This document shows, piece after piece, positions 1-11,540 of a stretch of DNA of 64,000 nt. Below the pieces are notes generated by a model that saw only the letters and a list, made by a program, of their open reading frames with translations, did not search any database and was not told the origin of the DNA. Both the position numbers and the translations under genes were made by a program. The stretch is from positions 13,899,864 through 13,963,863 of the forward strand of contig JACGWO010000008.1 of assembly GCA_034509735.1 (NCBI GenBank). Reading direction: 5' to 3'. This DNA is from Sesamum alatum (Eukaryota > Streptophyta > Magnoliopsida > Lamiales > Pedaliaceae). The first letter of the stretch is position 1; each line of letters starts with the position of its first letter.

Positions 1-869
1 ATAACACAAAAATATAATGATACCTTCTTCAAGAGGGCTAACACGCAGGAGAAGAATCTATTAACAATGACGGAGACAATTTACAACTCCAACAGTACTC
101 TACTCTATCATGTTGTGAAGGGTATAAATAAATAGCTTTTACCTCATATTTCTTTTATTTATTGTATATATAGATTATAATTTGGGGGCTTTCAGAAATA
201 TGGTGCAAGAAGTTTGCATTGACCTAGGAAAAGACTTACATACTGTCGTAAATATTGTAAAAAAAACAAACGAAACAAAAACTTCATAATTAAATAACAC
301 CATTGTTATATTATCACTATAAAATATCTTACCAAGTTTAGGTGGATACAAAAAAATATATTGCAGAGAGTTCATCTTACTTAGATAAACTACAATCCTC
401 TGATTGGACTAGTTCGATCAATCCATGAGCATGGTATACTACAATTGGAATTTATGACGTGTATATGGGCTAAATAACAGATGCTACAATGTTACAAGGC
501 AATTAATATGAAGTTCCATTGCACATAATTCTTCATTCAATCTCTATTGCTTAACATAAAATAGCGAAAGGCTTGACATATTATTTACTGTAACATATGC
601 AGAAGATCAATAGACAAGACAATATTAATTCAGATGATGAAGTTTTAGTACCAAGCAGCATTCCTATGGAAAATAGCAATTCACGTGGGTATAATCTCAC
701 AAACCTTCACATGCTATCTTGGTGCAAGGTAATAATATATTTACTTTTTATCTTATTTTTTATTATGTCATATGTTTCATGATTACTTAATATTAGTTAT
801 TTAGATGCTATCTGTAGAAGACAAATAGAAGACAATTGTTTACATGTTGTCTTATGATTCTTATATTTT
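1..869. other. Intergenic DNA, no defensible gene
   Basis: This AT-rich stretch has no recognisable domain. An open stretch at 597-729 on the plus strand ends at a plausible splice donor (CAAG followed by GTAATAAT), so it could be a leftover exon. It encodes a hydrophilic peptide of about 44 residues that I do not recognise. No promoter, RNA gene or terminal repeat is evident in the rest. Confidence 0.4.
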
Positions 870-978
870 CACTACTAGAAGACAAATATACTATTGATAA
901 AAAAAAGTTATTTACTAGATTGAGAATCCAATACCACAAAATATTTTTTGCAGTGTATTCAATTTGTCTATAGTAGTG
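870..978. mobile_element. Short CACTA-type MITE
   Basis: The left end reads CACTACTAGAAGACAAAT. The right end read in reverse is CACTACTATAGACAAAT, so the termini are near-perfect inverted repeats starting with the CACTA signature. The interior is about 110 bp with no coding capacity. The expected 3-bp target duplication is not visible, which lowers confidence; it may be an old or deleted copy. Confidence 0.4.
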
Positions 979-1031
979 AACCAAAGATTACGAATACTTT
1001 AGCTTATTGTTGAGGGTCTTAAATTTTCAAC

Positions 1032-2635
1032 ACAGCAAATGAAATTCGCAACCGGTTGAGAATCTTACAAGATGGTAACTCAGGAAACCTCTCTTCTATA
1101 GTTGAGGGTCTTAAAATTATGTTGGATAGTGAAAATCGTTATGTTCAAGTATTTCCTAATGTGAGAGATGCATTGCAGCACAACATTGGTTTGAATTTGA
1201 ATGTACGTATCTTGCACTCAAAGAGCAATAGGCAATACATTCGACCAATTGCGTTAATTGTTGGAGATGATACTAAGGTTTTTGGATGGTGTGACATTAT
1301 TTTTTGCAAAAATGATGGATAGTTGAAATGAATTAGTAAAACACACCCATCATATATACCACTTCAATATCCATTACTCCTTCCACATGGAACTTATAAT
1401 TGGAGAATTGGTAACCCTTACAACACAAACTCAGAACAATCAAGAAATGGAAAAGTCTCCATGAGAGAGTTTTGGGCTTTTTGGTTCCAACATAGATAAT
1501 CAAAAGAGAGTGATACTTTTATTTTGGATGGGGGTTTGTTCAACCAACTAGTTATTGATTGGATGAACAACAAAGGTTAAAATACATAAGATCACATCAA
1601 ACTAAAATGCATGGATATTTGTATCAAGGTCTAGAAGATGTTGTCGTCACAGGGACCATAGATGCTGGTGCAATTGGAAGAAGCATTGTATTGTCATCAT
1701 CTTTTACAGGAGGTTCATGTAATATGGAGCAACACTATCAAGATTCTATAGTCATATATAGTGCAATTGGAGCTCCCGACTTTTTCATTACATTTATATG
1801 TAATTCTAATTAGCCAAAAAATTCTCGAGATTTGCTAAGGCTCCTGATCAGCGTATAGAAGATAGACTAGACATCGTAGTAAGGATATTCAAAATGAAGC
1901 TGAAACAGTTGATGGAACACTTCAAGGAAAAAAAAAAGTTTTTTGAAATGTATTAGTAGGTATATCATAAATCTATAGGTTATCCTTTCATTTTATATAT
2001 TCAAATGATTAAGTTCATTATTATTTTAAAATATTCAATGCAAATAGATATTCTTGTGATCGAATTTCATAATCGAGGACTAACTCAATCACACTTAACT
2101 TTGACCTTATCTGACCAAGATAGGCCTATCACTCCTGAAGACATTGATGGGTTTATATGTGTTGAAATTCCTAACAAGGATGCTGACTCTCTAGCTTATG
2201 AAACTCTTGACAGATGTATGATCCATGGACCATGTGTGCCATATAATCCAAATGCTTCATGCATAATAGATGGAAAGTATTCTAAACACTATCTAAAAAA
2301 AAAATTGTGATAACTACCATTAATGGAAATTGATTTGTGTCATAAGTAGATATGATCCCAAAAATATTGTGATGATTAAAGGGATGGAAATGACAACAGG
2401 TGGATTGCCCATACAACTGTGACCTCCTTGTGTTGTTTAACATGAACATAACTATCGAGAAATGTGCATCTTCAAAATTGATGAAGTATGTGTACATGTG
2501 TAAGGGCATTGATTGGGCTATAATTGTTATTGAAAATAATATTGAAAGGCCTCAAAATAATGAGTACAGGTACATGAATATTGATGAAATTAAACAGTAT
2601 TTGGACTATCTTTATGTATAAGCTATTGAATCATA
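1032..2635 (+). pseudogene. Helitron Rep (rolling-circle replicase), decayed, copy A
   Basis: Short frames in order match the plant Helitron Rep/helicase polyprotein: the GLKIMLD region (1056-1320), the region around SSSFTGG and PDFFITFICN (1559-1813), the Rep core GLTQSHLTLTL with the downstream VEIPNKD stretch (2041-2309), and the region containing CPYNCDLLV (2400-2635). In working elements the HUH motif lies in a GLPHAH-type sequence; here it reads TQSH, so the first His has become Gln. The YxxKY tyrosine motif is damaged (KYVYMCKG, with KY missing). Stops and frameshifts separate all blocks. In intact elements this protein nicks and joins DNA for rolling-circle transposition. Confidence 0.88.
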
Positions 2636-4020
2636 TTGGAGAATTTACGAATTTTACCTGCAGAGACAGCCTAGTTGTTGAACTCTTACAATACCATTTG
2701 CAAAATCAGCAGTTTGTGGTATTCCGTTACGAAGATCATTTGTATAAAATTGACAATTGTGTATTCATGATACAATGTTAACTAAATGGTTTGAAACAAA
2801 AAAGAAGTATATGGAAGCAAGATCATTAATTTATGTAGAGTTTCCTACTGCTTGGGTTTGGAAGCAAGCTACAGAGCAGTGGGTCATGTGAAACTATAGT
2901 AATTTATTGATAGGTTACCTTATGCACATCCAAGTTTTGGAGAAAAATATATTTTGCGCATGCTACTCTATAAAGTTCACATAGCTCAATATTTTTAGCA
3001 TTTTAGAACTTTTAATGGAATTATATATCCTACATTAAATAAGACTGTGCAACTCGTGGTTTGTTAGATGAGGATAATGAATTGCATGAAACATTATTTG
3101 AAGCATTAACTTGGGTATCCTCAGTGAATTCCGAAACATATTTCCTACCATGAAGTTTTCAAACATAACAAATTATGTTAACTCATGGGAACAACATTGG
3201 AGGCTATGATGGATGATTTGCAGCATATAGTTAGATGAGATTTTAATGGATACCATTATACATCTAACTGATGAAGAGTTGAAGGGTTGAATGCGTCAAG
3301 AAACTGAATGTATACTTAAGAGAAATTGAAAGTCACTTGCAGACTTTCCTCCTGTGTCCCAATCATCTTCCAGGTCCTTTGGCAACGTACACATAGACTT
3401 ATAAGGAAAGAGCTTCAATATGATAGCACTATAGAAGAACAATCATTTCACTCATACATTTATGGCTTTGAATGACGATCACTTGAGAGTTTACAATACT
3501 ATAATTGAAGCATACAAGAGGAAATGTGGTTGACTTTTTTTGTAAATGATAGTGGGGGAACTAGGAAGACGTATTTGTCAAAGATAATAACCACAAAATG
3601 CAAAATCTTTAAAAATTTGTCTTTTCAGTTGCATCATCTGGAATTGTAACATTGTGGTTACCAGGAACAAGGACAACACACTCATTTTTGAAGATTCCAT
3701 CTGATTTGGATGAATGATCGCCTTGTCCTATCAACATAAAACTCTGATTTAGCTTAATGAATTCAAGAGGCATCATTGATAATTTGGGATGAGGCGCCCA
3801 TCATGCATTGACATGGTTTTGAAGTAGTGAATAAGGCTCTAAAAGACCTATTAAAGGGAAAAAAAGAATTTTTCTGCTGATAAGCCTTTTGGTGGAAAAT
3901 TATGCATCGTAGGTAGAGATTTTAAATATATATTGTATGTTGTAACTAAAGTTATGCGCGAGTCTATTGTTGCAGCCTCATTACACAAGTTAGAACTTGG
4001 GATCAATGTAAAATGATGCA
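2636..4020 (+). pseudogene. Helitron PIF1-like helicase, N-terminal part, decayed, copy A
   Basis: This continues the Helitron polyprotein. A linker containing LLQYHLQNQQFVVF (2685-2730) is followed by the EARSLIYVEFPT region (about 2815-2850). The Walker A segment near 3545-3580 reads NDSGGTRKTYLSK, so the usual GGTGKT carries Gly to Arg. A Walker B-like segment follows near 3785-3800 (WDEAP in the family, here broken by a stop). The C-terminal helicase motifs, still present in copy B, are missing: the frame stops at an inserted Athila-like fragment. Many stops and frameshifts make this a dead gene. Confidence 0.8.
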
Positions 4021-5743
4021 TCTAATTTCTTTAACCCTACAACCCCTTCTTTTATTCTTTTTTGTTTGTCTCCTACCCTCACCTAAAGCCCCATTACAAC
4101 CCGGAAAAGACCCTTTGATTCTCACTTCAAACTCACTCCAAGCGGTGGAGATGTGATATAAGAGCAAGCCTATGGCAAAATCTCGTTAAAAGCTTGACTT
4201 GAGAGTTGTTGTTCATCCTTAAACACTTTGAGCGCATTGAGTGTATCCAAAGCGAGGGTGTTCACTCACTTTTCATTTTTGATTCCGAATGGATTGTTGA
4301 GATGGTTGTCATATCGTGTGGCCTGTGTGAATTGGTACTATGTAGTCTATCGTTTCTCTGTTGCAACTTGACAGTGAATTCATTTTGAAATGTTGGCATA
4401 AGTTGAAATTAGGTGTTATGTAGAAAGGGATATTCCTTTGAGAATGATTTCATTACATTGCTATATGCTTGAGGACAAACATGATCTAAGTGTGGGGGTA
4501 TTTGATTGGGGGAAATTATACAACCTAAGCCTATGTTTTCACTCTCATTTTATCTCGATATAATGCTTGTTCTTGGGTATATTTGTGGTTTTTAGGAACT
4601 TTGGTGGGCAAAAATGGCAAGTGTAAGACAAGAGTCCAAACATAGAAAGAAGAGTCAATAATTCTGCAGAAATGACTACAAGTTAGCCCATGACCCACGG
4701 GCTACCAGAAATCCGATTTCAGAAGCGCAGGAAGCATAACCCGTGACCCACGGGTTATCAGACATTCGTTGGGCGGAAATTGGCAGACAAGTTGACCTAC
4801 AAAAAAATGAGAATTCTGATTATAGGTCAACCAAAAAGAAGTCCTATTTCCTTTGTAATCCACCTTAGAGTCTTGGTTAGAATAGGACTAGAAAAGAAAA
4901 AGAGTTTCTATGTTAAATAGAGTCCTAGTCCTCTCCTTCCTCAACTAGGATTGTCCCTCTATATAAAGAAGGAGGGAGGAGAAGACTAGATTCGACTTGT
5001 TTTCCAGCAATTTTCTGCATCTTTTCTCTTGTGCTTTTGTTAGAATTAGGATGAACTAATTTTCTTTTTGTGCTAAGGCTTATGGAAAGCCTAATTGATA
5101 CTATGTGTTAAATATTTTTCTGGGTTAATCTACCGTTATTTTCGCATATCCATGAGTTATTGTGTTTATTGCTATTATTTAAGAGCTTGATCACTTCTTA
5201 GATTTTCTTAATTATGTTAATGAACCGAGAGGGAATTTAGCATAATGGAAAGGATAAATCATGGTATGGATTGAATGATGTGTAGACATACACAGGCATG
5301 ATCTATCTGGTTCCATAGGTTTTTCATGAATCTTAATGCATTATTATCACGAGTCTTGGAGAGGAGAGATCCCCTAATTTCTTGGTAGTAATAGGTTCGA
5401 TATAGCTCGAGAGAGTATATTGGATTAAATTAGGAAAAACCTCAGTATGCGAAGATAATTGTTTGTGTGATTGATCAGTTAATATTAAATGCATCGTGTT
5501 GATTAGGTGGACCTATAGTCGTGGCACTCCTTCCTAAATCTGCGTTTTTCCTCACCGTAATTGCTTGCTAAAGTTGATTTTATTGCTTTTTAGTAGTTCC
5601 ATAAACCATTCAAATTCTCGATTGTCCAAATAATTAGGGATTGACTATAGTTGTGGTAATTGTTTCATTAAATCCTCGTGGGATCAACATTCTTTATACT
5701 ACTTGATAGCTAGTATACTTGCTAGTGCGTATTTTTACAATCA
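4021..5743 (+). mobile_element. Truncated Athila-like Ty3/gypsy element: 3' untranslated tail plus 3' LTR
   Basis: The piece replaces Helitron helicase sequence present in copy B (28033-29120). Its first part resembles the untranslated tail of Athila-type elements. It ends in a polypurine tract AAGTGTGGGGGTATT (4488-4502), followed directly by an LTR that starts TGATTGGGGG. No gag or pol is present and no matching 5' LTR exists, so it is a 5'-truncated remnant. The loss of helicase sequence at the insertion site suggests a deletion accompanied it. Assignment to Athila rests on the polypurine tract style and LTR end, without a search. Confidence 0.65.
4503..5743 (+). repeat. 3' LTR of the Athila-like fragment
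   Basis: The LTR begins TGATTGGGG after the polypurine tract and ends ...TTTTTACAATCA at 5743, where Helitron sequence resumes (matched to copy B from 29121). A TATA-like promoter (CTCTATATAAAGAAGG, near 4956-4972) lies inside. Two inverted-repeat hairpins sit at 4684-4704 and 4736-4758. The length of about 1.24 kb fits Athila-type LTRs. Confidence 0.6.
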
Positions 5744-5989
5744 TGTATGCAGAGGTACTTGCTCGAATTCATGAATAAAATTAATTTTTATCTCATGATT
5801 GCCTTTGTAAGTATCTTTTTAGCATAATTATATATCTTAAAATAAATTCATATATTGGTCTATACAAAATTTATCATGAATGTATAACCATGCATAGTTC
5901 ATTTCCATTCATTTATACTTATTTTTTTTCTAAGTTGCAATGTATTTGTGTGTTTCAAAAAGAATTCATATATTAAAATATTAAAATAA

Positions 5990-7041
5990 ATATTATTAAT
6001 AAGTGCAGGAGATACAGATGCAATATATACACCTTTGGAGTTATTAAACCCACATGGTTGCAGATTTAATCTCAAGGTTCGCTTAATCAGACTGGTAGAT
6101 GGTCACACACACGAGCACAAGATAAGAACATTGAAGATGGTATTTGTTGATTGTAAAGTAAGCATGTGTCTAATAATATTCTTTTTCAACATTTATGTTT
6201 TAATTTTATAAATTTATATTAGAAATTTTTGACAAACTTGCATCTCTTTTTTTATCAAATTTGACAGGAATTCTTCATACAAGGTGTTGCTTATAGTAGT
6301 AATTTTCTTACTTTATTTCATGCCTTGCAGAAGAAAACATATATAATATTCGAGGTGTACAAGTGATAGTAATTGATAAAAAAATATATATATAATACTA
6401 ACTCACTGCTAACAATTGCTAATAGGTTATCGTGTGAAGATCGAAAAAATTAAAGACCGTCAAGATAAGGTTTTACGCCATTTTGTGATATGCTTAGATT
6501 GAAAGATATAGACAGCCACATGGATTTGGATTACCAACTTATTGGTAAGTCAATTTATATTTTAATTAATTGTATAGTTTTGCTTCTTATATATATATAT
6601 ATATATAGAAACTAATTTATTCTTTATTGCTGATTCTTTTTAAATTGGTTGTTTGTGTTACGCATTTTCGACGAGATCCAAATGATTCATTTATTCGTAA
6701 AATCTTGATCCTTGACACAACGTAACTATTTTTACTGTGTTTCTTCAGTTGTTATTAAAATATAATTAACATGATATGCAACATAATTTTTTTTACATAC
6801 AGTATGACAATTGTTCACATGGTTGTATAGTAATTTTGCCAGTGAAGAAGAGAAAAGATTGTCAAGATGCTTGATCACAATAATATTTTGTTGAGCATAT
6901 GGAGTTGCGGTGAAAATTTATGAAGGTAAATATAGTTATCTTAAAATTTTTGAACGTAAATATAGTCTTCTTAACCAAGTACAAAATATAAGGATTTTTT
7001 TCCTAATATTAGTTTTATTAATTGCAGGTCCATCTATATAT
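5990..7041 (+). pseudogene. Helitron RPA-like gene, N-terminal exons, copy A
   Basis: The frame near 6015-6160 encodes YTPLELLNPHGCRF followed by KVRLIRLVDGH, resembling the first OB-fold of RPA70-like proteins carried by plant Helitrons. Intron-like AT-rich stretches follow, then further exons near 6420-6540 and 6655-6725 and a segment up to the gypsy insertion at 7047. The protein would bind single-stranded DNA, presumably during rolling-circle transposition. Copy B carries the same exons (29380-30430). Stops and frameshifts are present. The gene resumes after the gypsy element at 15647. Confidence 0.65.
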
Positions 7042-7046
7042 ACACA

Positions 7047-7731
7047 TGATATGAGAATTACAAGAACATCAAGCTAGGATCTAGATATGAGAAAGACAAA
7101 AGTGCTCCTTTTGTTATTTTTCTCTGTTTTTTTCCTTCTTTCTATTTTTCTGCGCCTTTGAGGTTACTAGCTTGGGGTTTTTGTAGGATGCATTTGATTT
7201 TTTCTTAGGCGGATGATTATAATGATTCCCTCGGACTTCGTAAGATTTTTTGATAGATTTTGCGGGTCTTTTTAGCGGTTAGGTACCTAGGTGGTTCCAG
7301 AAATTCCTCCCGGGGTTGTTTCGTATGCTTTGCGAGCTCCCTGAGCCGAGTTATTGCTCCTCGTATGGGTTTCATCAGGAAGACACAACGTTTTTTGGAT
7401 AAGATCTAGGCTAGATTTAGTAGCTTTGCTAGGATCTTTTGAGGGGATCCCGTATCCCTAGGGGAAATCTGGGCCAAATCCTACGGTTGCGTGCAAGATT
7501 TTCGGGCGATTCACATGCCTCAAGACGAGTATGAGGGTTATCCTCATGGCCTCATCTCGACTTGCCGAATGCTCTCGAGGACAAATTTGTCTTGGCCCTT
7601 TTTCCTGCATCTTTTGGCCATAGTTCCCTCGTAGGGGGTTTTTTCCCCTAGCTTCGGTTCTCGGTTTACCTCATTCACTTACCCTCGTAGACCTACCCTC
7701 ATAGGATTCGAGCTTCTTACCCCTATCATCA
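7047..7731 (-). repeat. 3' LTR of the gypsy element (element on minus strand)
   Basis: It starts TGATATGAGAATTAC and aligns with 14949-15641 along its whole length, with scattered substitutions and small indels. On the minus strand the LTR is preceded by a polypurine tract (the complement of 7732-7740, CTGGGGGAT). Its outer end touches the ACACA target duplication. Confidence 0.85.
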
Positions 7732-8082
7732 ATCCCCCAGTTTTATTCTGTGTTAGGAATTTGGGTGGGATAAAACTTTATTTGTGTACGAGGCTCTTGG
7801 GCTCATATTTCGTGTCTGCTTATCCATATGGATTTCGGGCGGGATAGAGCTTTTGAATTCCCCACTTTTTGAAATTCCCCTCCTCTTAGGGTAACCCAAA
7901 AGGTTGCACCTTCCCATTTACCGCTACTTTTTTTCTCTTTCTTCATGATTACTTATTTTATTCTTATCAGTTTTACCATAGTTCTACCACGTGTTAGGTG
8001 GATGGGACGCGGACCGTCTCAATTTCACCGCTTCAAGGAAATGCGTGGTATTTACTGCATCCCCTCCTCTCCTTTCACCCTC

Positions 8083-8092
8083 TATTTAAAGG
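8083..8092 (+). promoter_or_regulatory. Candidate TATA box for the antisense gene
   Basis: The sequence CTATTTAAAGG lies on the plus strand about 80 bp upstream of a possible 5' untranslated intron and 155 bp upstream of the candidate ATG at 8243. It is followed at promoter-like spacing by a pyrimidine-rich CTCCATTCTTCATCTCC stretch. It points opposite to the retrotransposon's own transcription. Confidence 0.4.
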
Positions 8093-8171
8093 CGTATCCT
8101 CCATTCTTCATCTCCTCAAGCACTCATTCCTTCCCCCGGTAATTTTCATAAGTAGTCTTCTTTGATCCAAG

Positions 8172-8239
8172 GTATTTTTCTCTCGTCTATTTACCTCTTA
8201 TCCCTTAGCGATTTCTTTGTGAATATGTGATTTCTGTAG
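8172..8239 (+). other. Candidate 5' leader intron of the antisense gene
   Basis: A donor-like CCAAG|GTATTTTTC and an acceptor-like GATTTCTGTAG bound a T-rich 68-bp stretch just before the ATG at 8243. The assignment rests only on splice-site resemblance and position. Confidence 0.35.
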
Positions 8240-9091
8240 TTTATGGAAGACGGTGGTACTTCCTCTGACTGGACTTCATCGGAATTCTTCTCTTCTTCAT
8301 CTCCTCCCTACACTACTCGTAGACTACCCTTTAAGGTCAGAGGTAAATGCCCTGTATGACCTGTGCTTCCCCTTCCGGGGGACCCCCTTCCCCTTCTCCA
8401 ACTGAAATATCCCCCGATGCTTTTTTTGCTATATCTGCTATCCCTTCACGCATGTCATAGAGATCCCTGGTTAAACTGTTGCAGTCCATGGCACTACCCG
8501 AGGGCTATCATGTCTTAACTCCCGTAGGATATTAGCGGGCGAATAATCCCCCTCCTGGGTGTATTACTGTATATGTTGCCCAGGTTACTTCTAGTCTATG
8601 GTTCCCCCTCCCCCCTTGCTAATTGACGTCCTTAATGATTAAGGTAATTCCCCTAGAAAATTGATGCCCAACTCTTATAGGCTAGTGATAGCTTTCATCC
8701 TCTGTTCTTAGTTATATCACTTCGAACCATCGGTGGAGAACTTCTTCGGTGTCTTTGCCCCCAAGCTGACGACCGGGGAAAGCTTTTTCTAGTTTTCACC
8801 CCGTCCAGGTCTCACTTTTATTCGTGAAAAGCCCTCATCTCACGGTACTTGGAAGACTCGGTATTTCTTCGTCCATAAGCCTGATTGGGGGGTCCCCTTA
8901 ATTTGGCGTTCATCTTTGAATGATCTTTCCCCACAATTGCGAGGAGGTAAAGTGGAGGCTAACAGGTGTTGGTTTATTTGAACACTGTTTCAAGGCGAAG
9001 GCCTTTTTGGACACTGATCTTTCAGTGGTGGCGACACTGCATCCTGCAGAGGAAATCTATAGGGGGCTTGAAAGCCCCTATTCTCGTCTCC

Positions 9092-9160
9092 GTAAGTACT
9101 TTACCATTTGGTCCCTTATTTCTCCTGTTTGTTTGATTTGTGATTTCATTACTTTTGCAG
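9092..9160 (+). other. Candidate intron in the antisense gene
   Basis: CTCC|GTAAGTAC at the left and a T-rich run ending ACTTTTGCAG at the right give a canonical 69-bp plant intron on the plus strand. It is antisense to gag-pol, so it would not be removed from the retrotransposon's own genomic RNA. Confidence 0.55.
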
Positions 9161-9371
9161 AGGCTACAATGAACCAGGTGGCATTCTTAAGTTCCTTCCC
9201 GACGACTTGCCCTTGAACCCGTTGTCCTCGTCTAATACGAGGTTAGCCTCTGTTGCCCCCTTGAATGTTCCTTCGAGTAGCCGTGTCAGGTCTTAGTCGG
9301 TGACTCCTGATCTTCCTGCTGCGATTCCTATAGGGTCCGCGTCACCCCGGCCTGCCTCCTCGTATCCTACG

Positions 9372-11031
9372 TGTAAATGCAGTGGATCGGCCCCGGAGTA
9401 GCGCAGCGGAAGCGTGAGAGCGAGTAAAGGTATGGATAAATGGAATTAAAACGAAATTTTAAAACTGGATCAAGGGTGTTCCCTTGATTCTCCTGGGCGT
9501 TCAGTGCTTCTCATGAATAAAAGAAAATATGAACAAGATTCATAGAGGCCCTAAGGTTGAAGAGAGCAACAAGAAATGTAACAAGAGTACTCACCCTTGT
9601 AGCTTTCTTCATTCGGCTACACGCGTTGTTTCCGGATCTGCCACCTAGATCCCAACATAGAAATCCTCTGAAAACGTCCATGCAATTCATCGAAATTCTT
9701 GATACTCTCGTGCTAGCAAGATATCAAAGAGGGAGAGAACAATCAACCAAACATTATTGATTAATGTGACCAATTATTCGTATGTCCGCTTGTATGAAAA
9801 CAAGAATACAAGAAAGACTATTGGAGGTGGAGATTAGAGAGGGTGGCCGAGTGTGAGACAGGGGCACTGTTGAAAGGGAGAGCTAGGAGAGATGTGTAGA
9901 GACTTATATGTGTGTGTTGTGTGTGTTTTGAGTATATATGTGGGATTAGTATTCCTAATCCTACTCAACCTCTTCCAAAGAGACACATTTTAATCAACTT
10001 ATGACTTTGACCTAGTCAAATCCTAGTCAATTAAAGGTTTGAATAAGTCAAACTTCATCTTAGCCATCCATTTCAATATGCCCTAGATCGAATCGCATCC
10101 ATCCATTCTTGATGGGCTTTATGGAATGGACCTTATTAAATCTAATTTAAATGGTCCAAAGTCCTAATGGGCTTTATGTATAAATCTAATTAATACTTAT
10201 GCCCAATAATGGTTTTCGCCTTTTTAATCTAATTAAAAAGGAAAATCCCATCCTCTAATTTCATGAATCAAGCCCGACTAATTCAGTTATTTTTAAAGGC
10301 TCAATACTCTAAAAGGGGATCAATTTAATCTAAAGAAATTATTTCATCTCCCGGAATTAATTCCAAATCAACTCATTCACTTCTAGTGAATCGTGTGTGA
10401 TTTTTTAGGTTCACCTTCAGCTAGAATTGGGCGAATCACCGATCATGCCATAACCAAAATTTGCCCGTCACCATGGGTGGTCGTCTAGAAACGGCCCATG
10501 GCAATAGATACTAGGTGAAACCATGCGTGAACATTTAGGCTCACGAATGCATACAAGTACAGTCCTTCCATCTACCGTCTCACACTATAGTCTAGGGTAT
10601 GGAATTTGGACGTCGGTCCCCATCCTTAACTTAAATAGTTACTCGTTCACCCACTAAAACGTCATTGGGATGCCATCCAACCATTCAGTCACTGTGGCCA
10701 CAGATTATATGGAACGTCTCAGAGTGTACGTGAGACACTGCTGTTAAACATTGACAGGAGACGGATTCTATCTTGGAACTCATCGTCATCATTGCACATT
10801 TTGACTACACTAGATAGGTCTTATAGCAACCAAGTCTTTCGACCTGGTAGCCTTTCGCAATACCTAAGATACAGGCATACTGTGGATGTGACTGTCGTGG
10901 TTTCTCAAGTCCGAGGACTAATCTCGTACTATCGAAGCTGGGAATGCAAGTCATACCGACCAAGCCCCCTTAAAGCTTCCATATGAAGGTTCTTTATCAA
11001 CTTAGGGACTAGGCCACTTGCTGATATCCCA
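9372..11031. mobile_element. Probable solo LTR nested in the antisense gene
   Basis: A 1660-bp block with different composition interrupts the antisense gene. It starts TGTAAATGCAGTGG, ends GATATCCCA, and has TACG on both sides (9368-9371 and 11032-11035). The minus-strand reading begins TGGGATATCAGC and ends ...CATTTACA, as an LTR should. A TATATATG/TATATGTG-rich promoter-like stretch lies near 9925-9950. No coding region is seen. The 4-bp duplication (5 is usual) and the lack of a second copy keep this tentative. Confidence 0.45.
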
Positions 11032-11059
11032 TACGGTGATGGTGAGCCATTTCGTTTAG

Positions 11060-11540
11060 CTGAGCCCCTCCTCCCCCCCCCCCCCTCCCTTTTCCTCTTA
11101 TTTTCTTATCTCGTATTTTTATGTTCGTCTTCGCAGACTCCGGAGATTACGGTGGCTATGGTGGAGAAGGGCGAGAAGATGATAAAGAACCAGGAGGCGG
11201 CTTTGTCTTAGCTTAGGGGGTTACGCTTCCAAGTGGAAAGTTTGAATAAGCAATTATCCGAGGAGTCTAGCAAGGCATTGGTTTCCCAGAGGAAATGAAG
11301 GTTTTAAAGGATCAGTTGGAAGAGAGAGATAAGAGGATGGTCGTGATGTCACTAGAGATGGATGCTCTTAGGGACTTGAATCTTCAATCGTACTCGAAGG
11401 GTCGTGAAGAAGGCATTTTGGCAGGACAGGCTTCAGCGGTTGCAGCCTACAAATCTTCCCCCGAGTTTTCGGCCGAAGTTATGGGACAGGCCACCCTTTT
11501 TTATGCCGATGCTTTTACTGTGTACGCGGAGTAGTTTAAA
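11060..11540 (+). repeat. Internal duplication, copy 1: coiled-coil end of the antisense gene
   Basis: From about 11095 this block aligns with 12370-12735: the same intron-like lead (TTTTCTTATC... CTTCGCAG), then exon ACTCCGGAGATTACGGTGG and the coiled-coil frame ending GREEGILAGQAS. Copy 1 continues further (to YADAFTVYAE and a stop near 11534). A long C-run at 11072-11085 precedes it. Confidence 0.75.

Larger units (their letters stand above)
8243..11534 (+). pseudogene. Antisense gene of the gypsy element (putative gypsy-type transposon domain plus coiled coil), decayed
   Basis: The reading begins MEDGGTSSDWTSSEF with a Ser-rich N-terminus. At about 8490-8900 it gives segments such as PPGCITVYVAQVTSSL, VLNDXGNSPRKLMPNS and HFEPSVENFFGVF. 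These resemble the plant 'putative gypsy type transposon' family (Pfam Transposase_28), known from antisense genes of Tat-type elements. An intron with a clean donor (GTAAGTAC) and acceptor (TTTTGCAG) spans 9092-9160. After the LTR-like insert (9372-11031) comes an acceptor CTTCGCAG near 11135, then a charged coiled coil (KVLKDQLEERDKRM, 11295-11534). Stops show the gene is dead here. Its job in the retrotransposon cycle is unknown. Confidence 0.62.

Noticed and set aside
4206..4388. 60-codon Cys/Leu-rich frame as a small secreted protein
   Set aside because: It lies inside the 3' untranslated tail of the Athila-like fragment and has no signal-peptide layout or partner.
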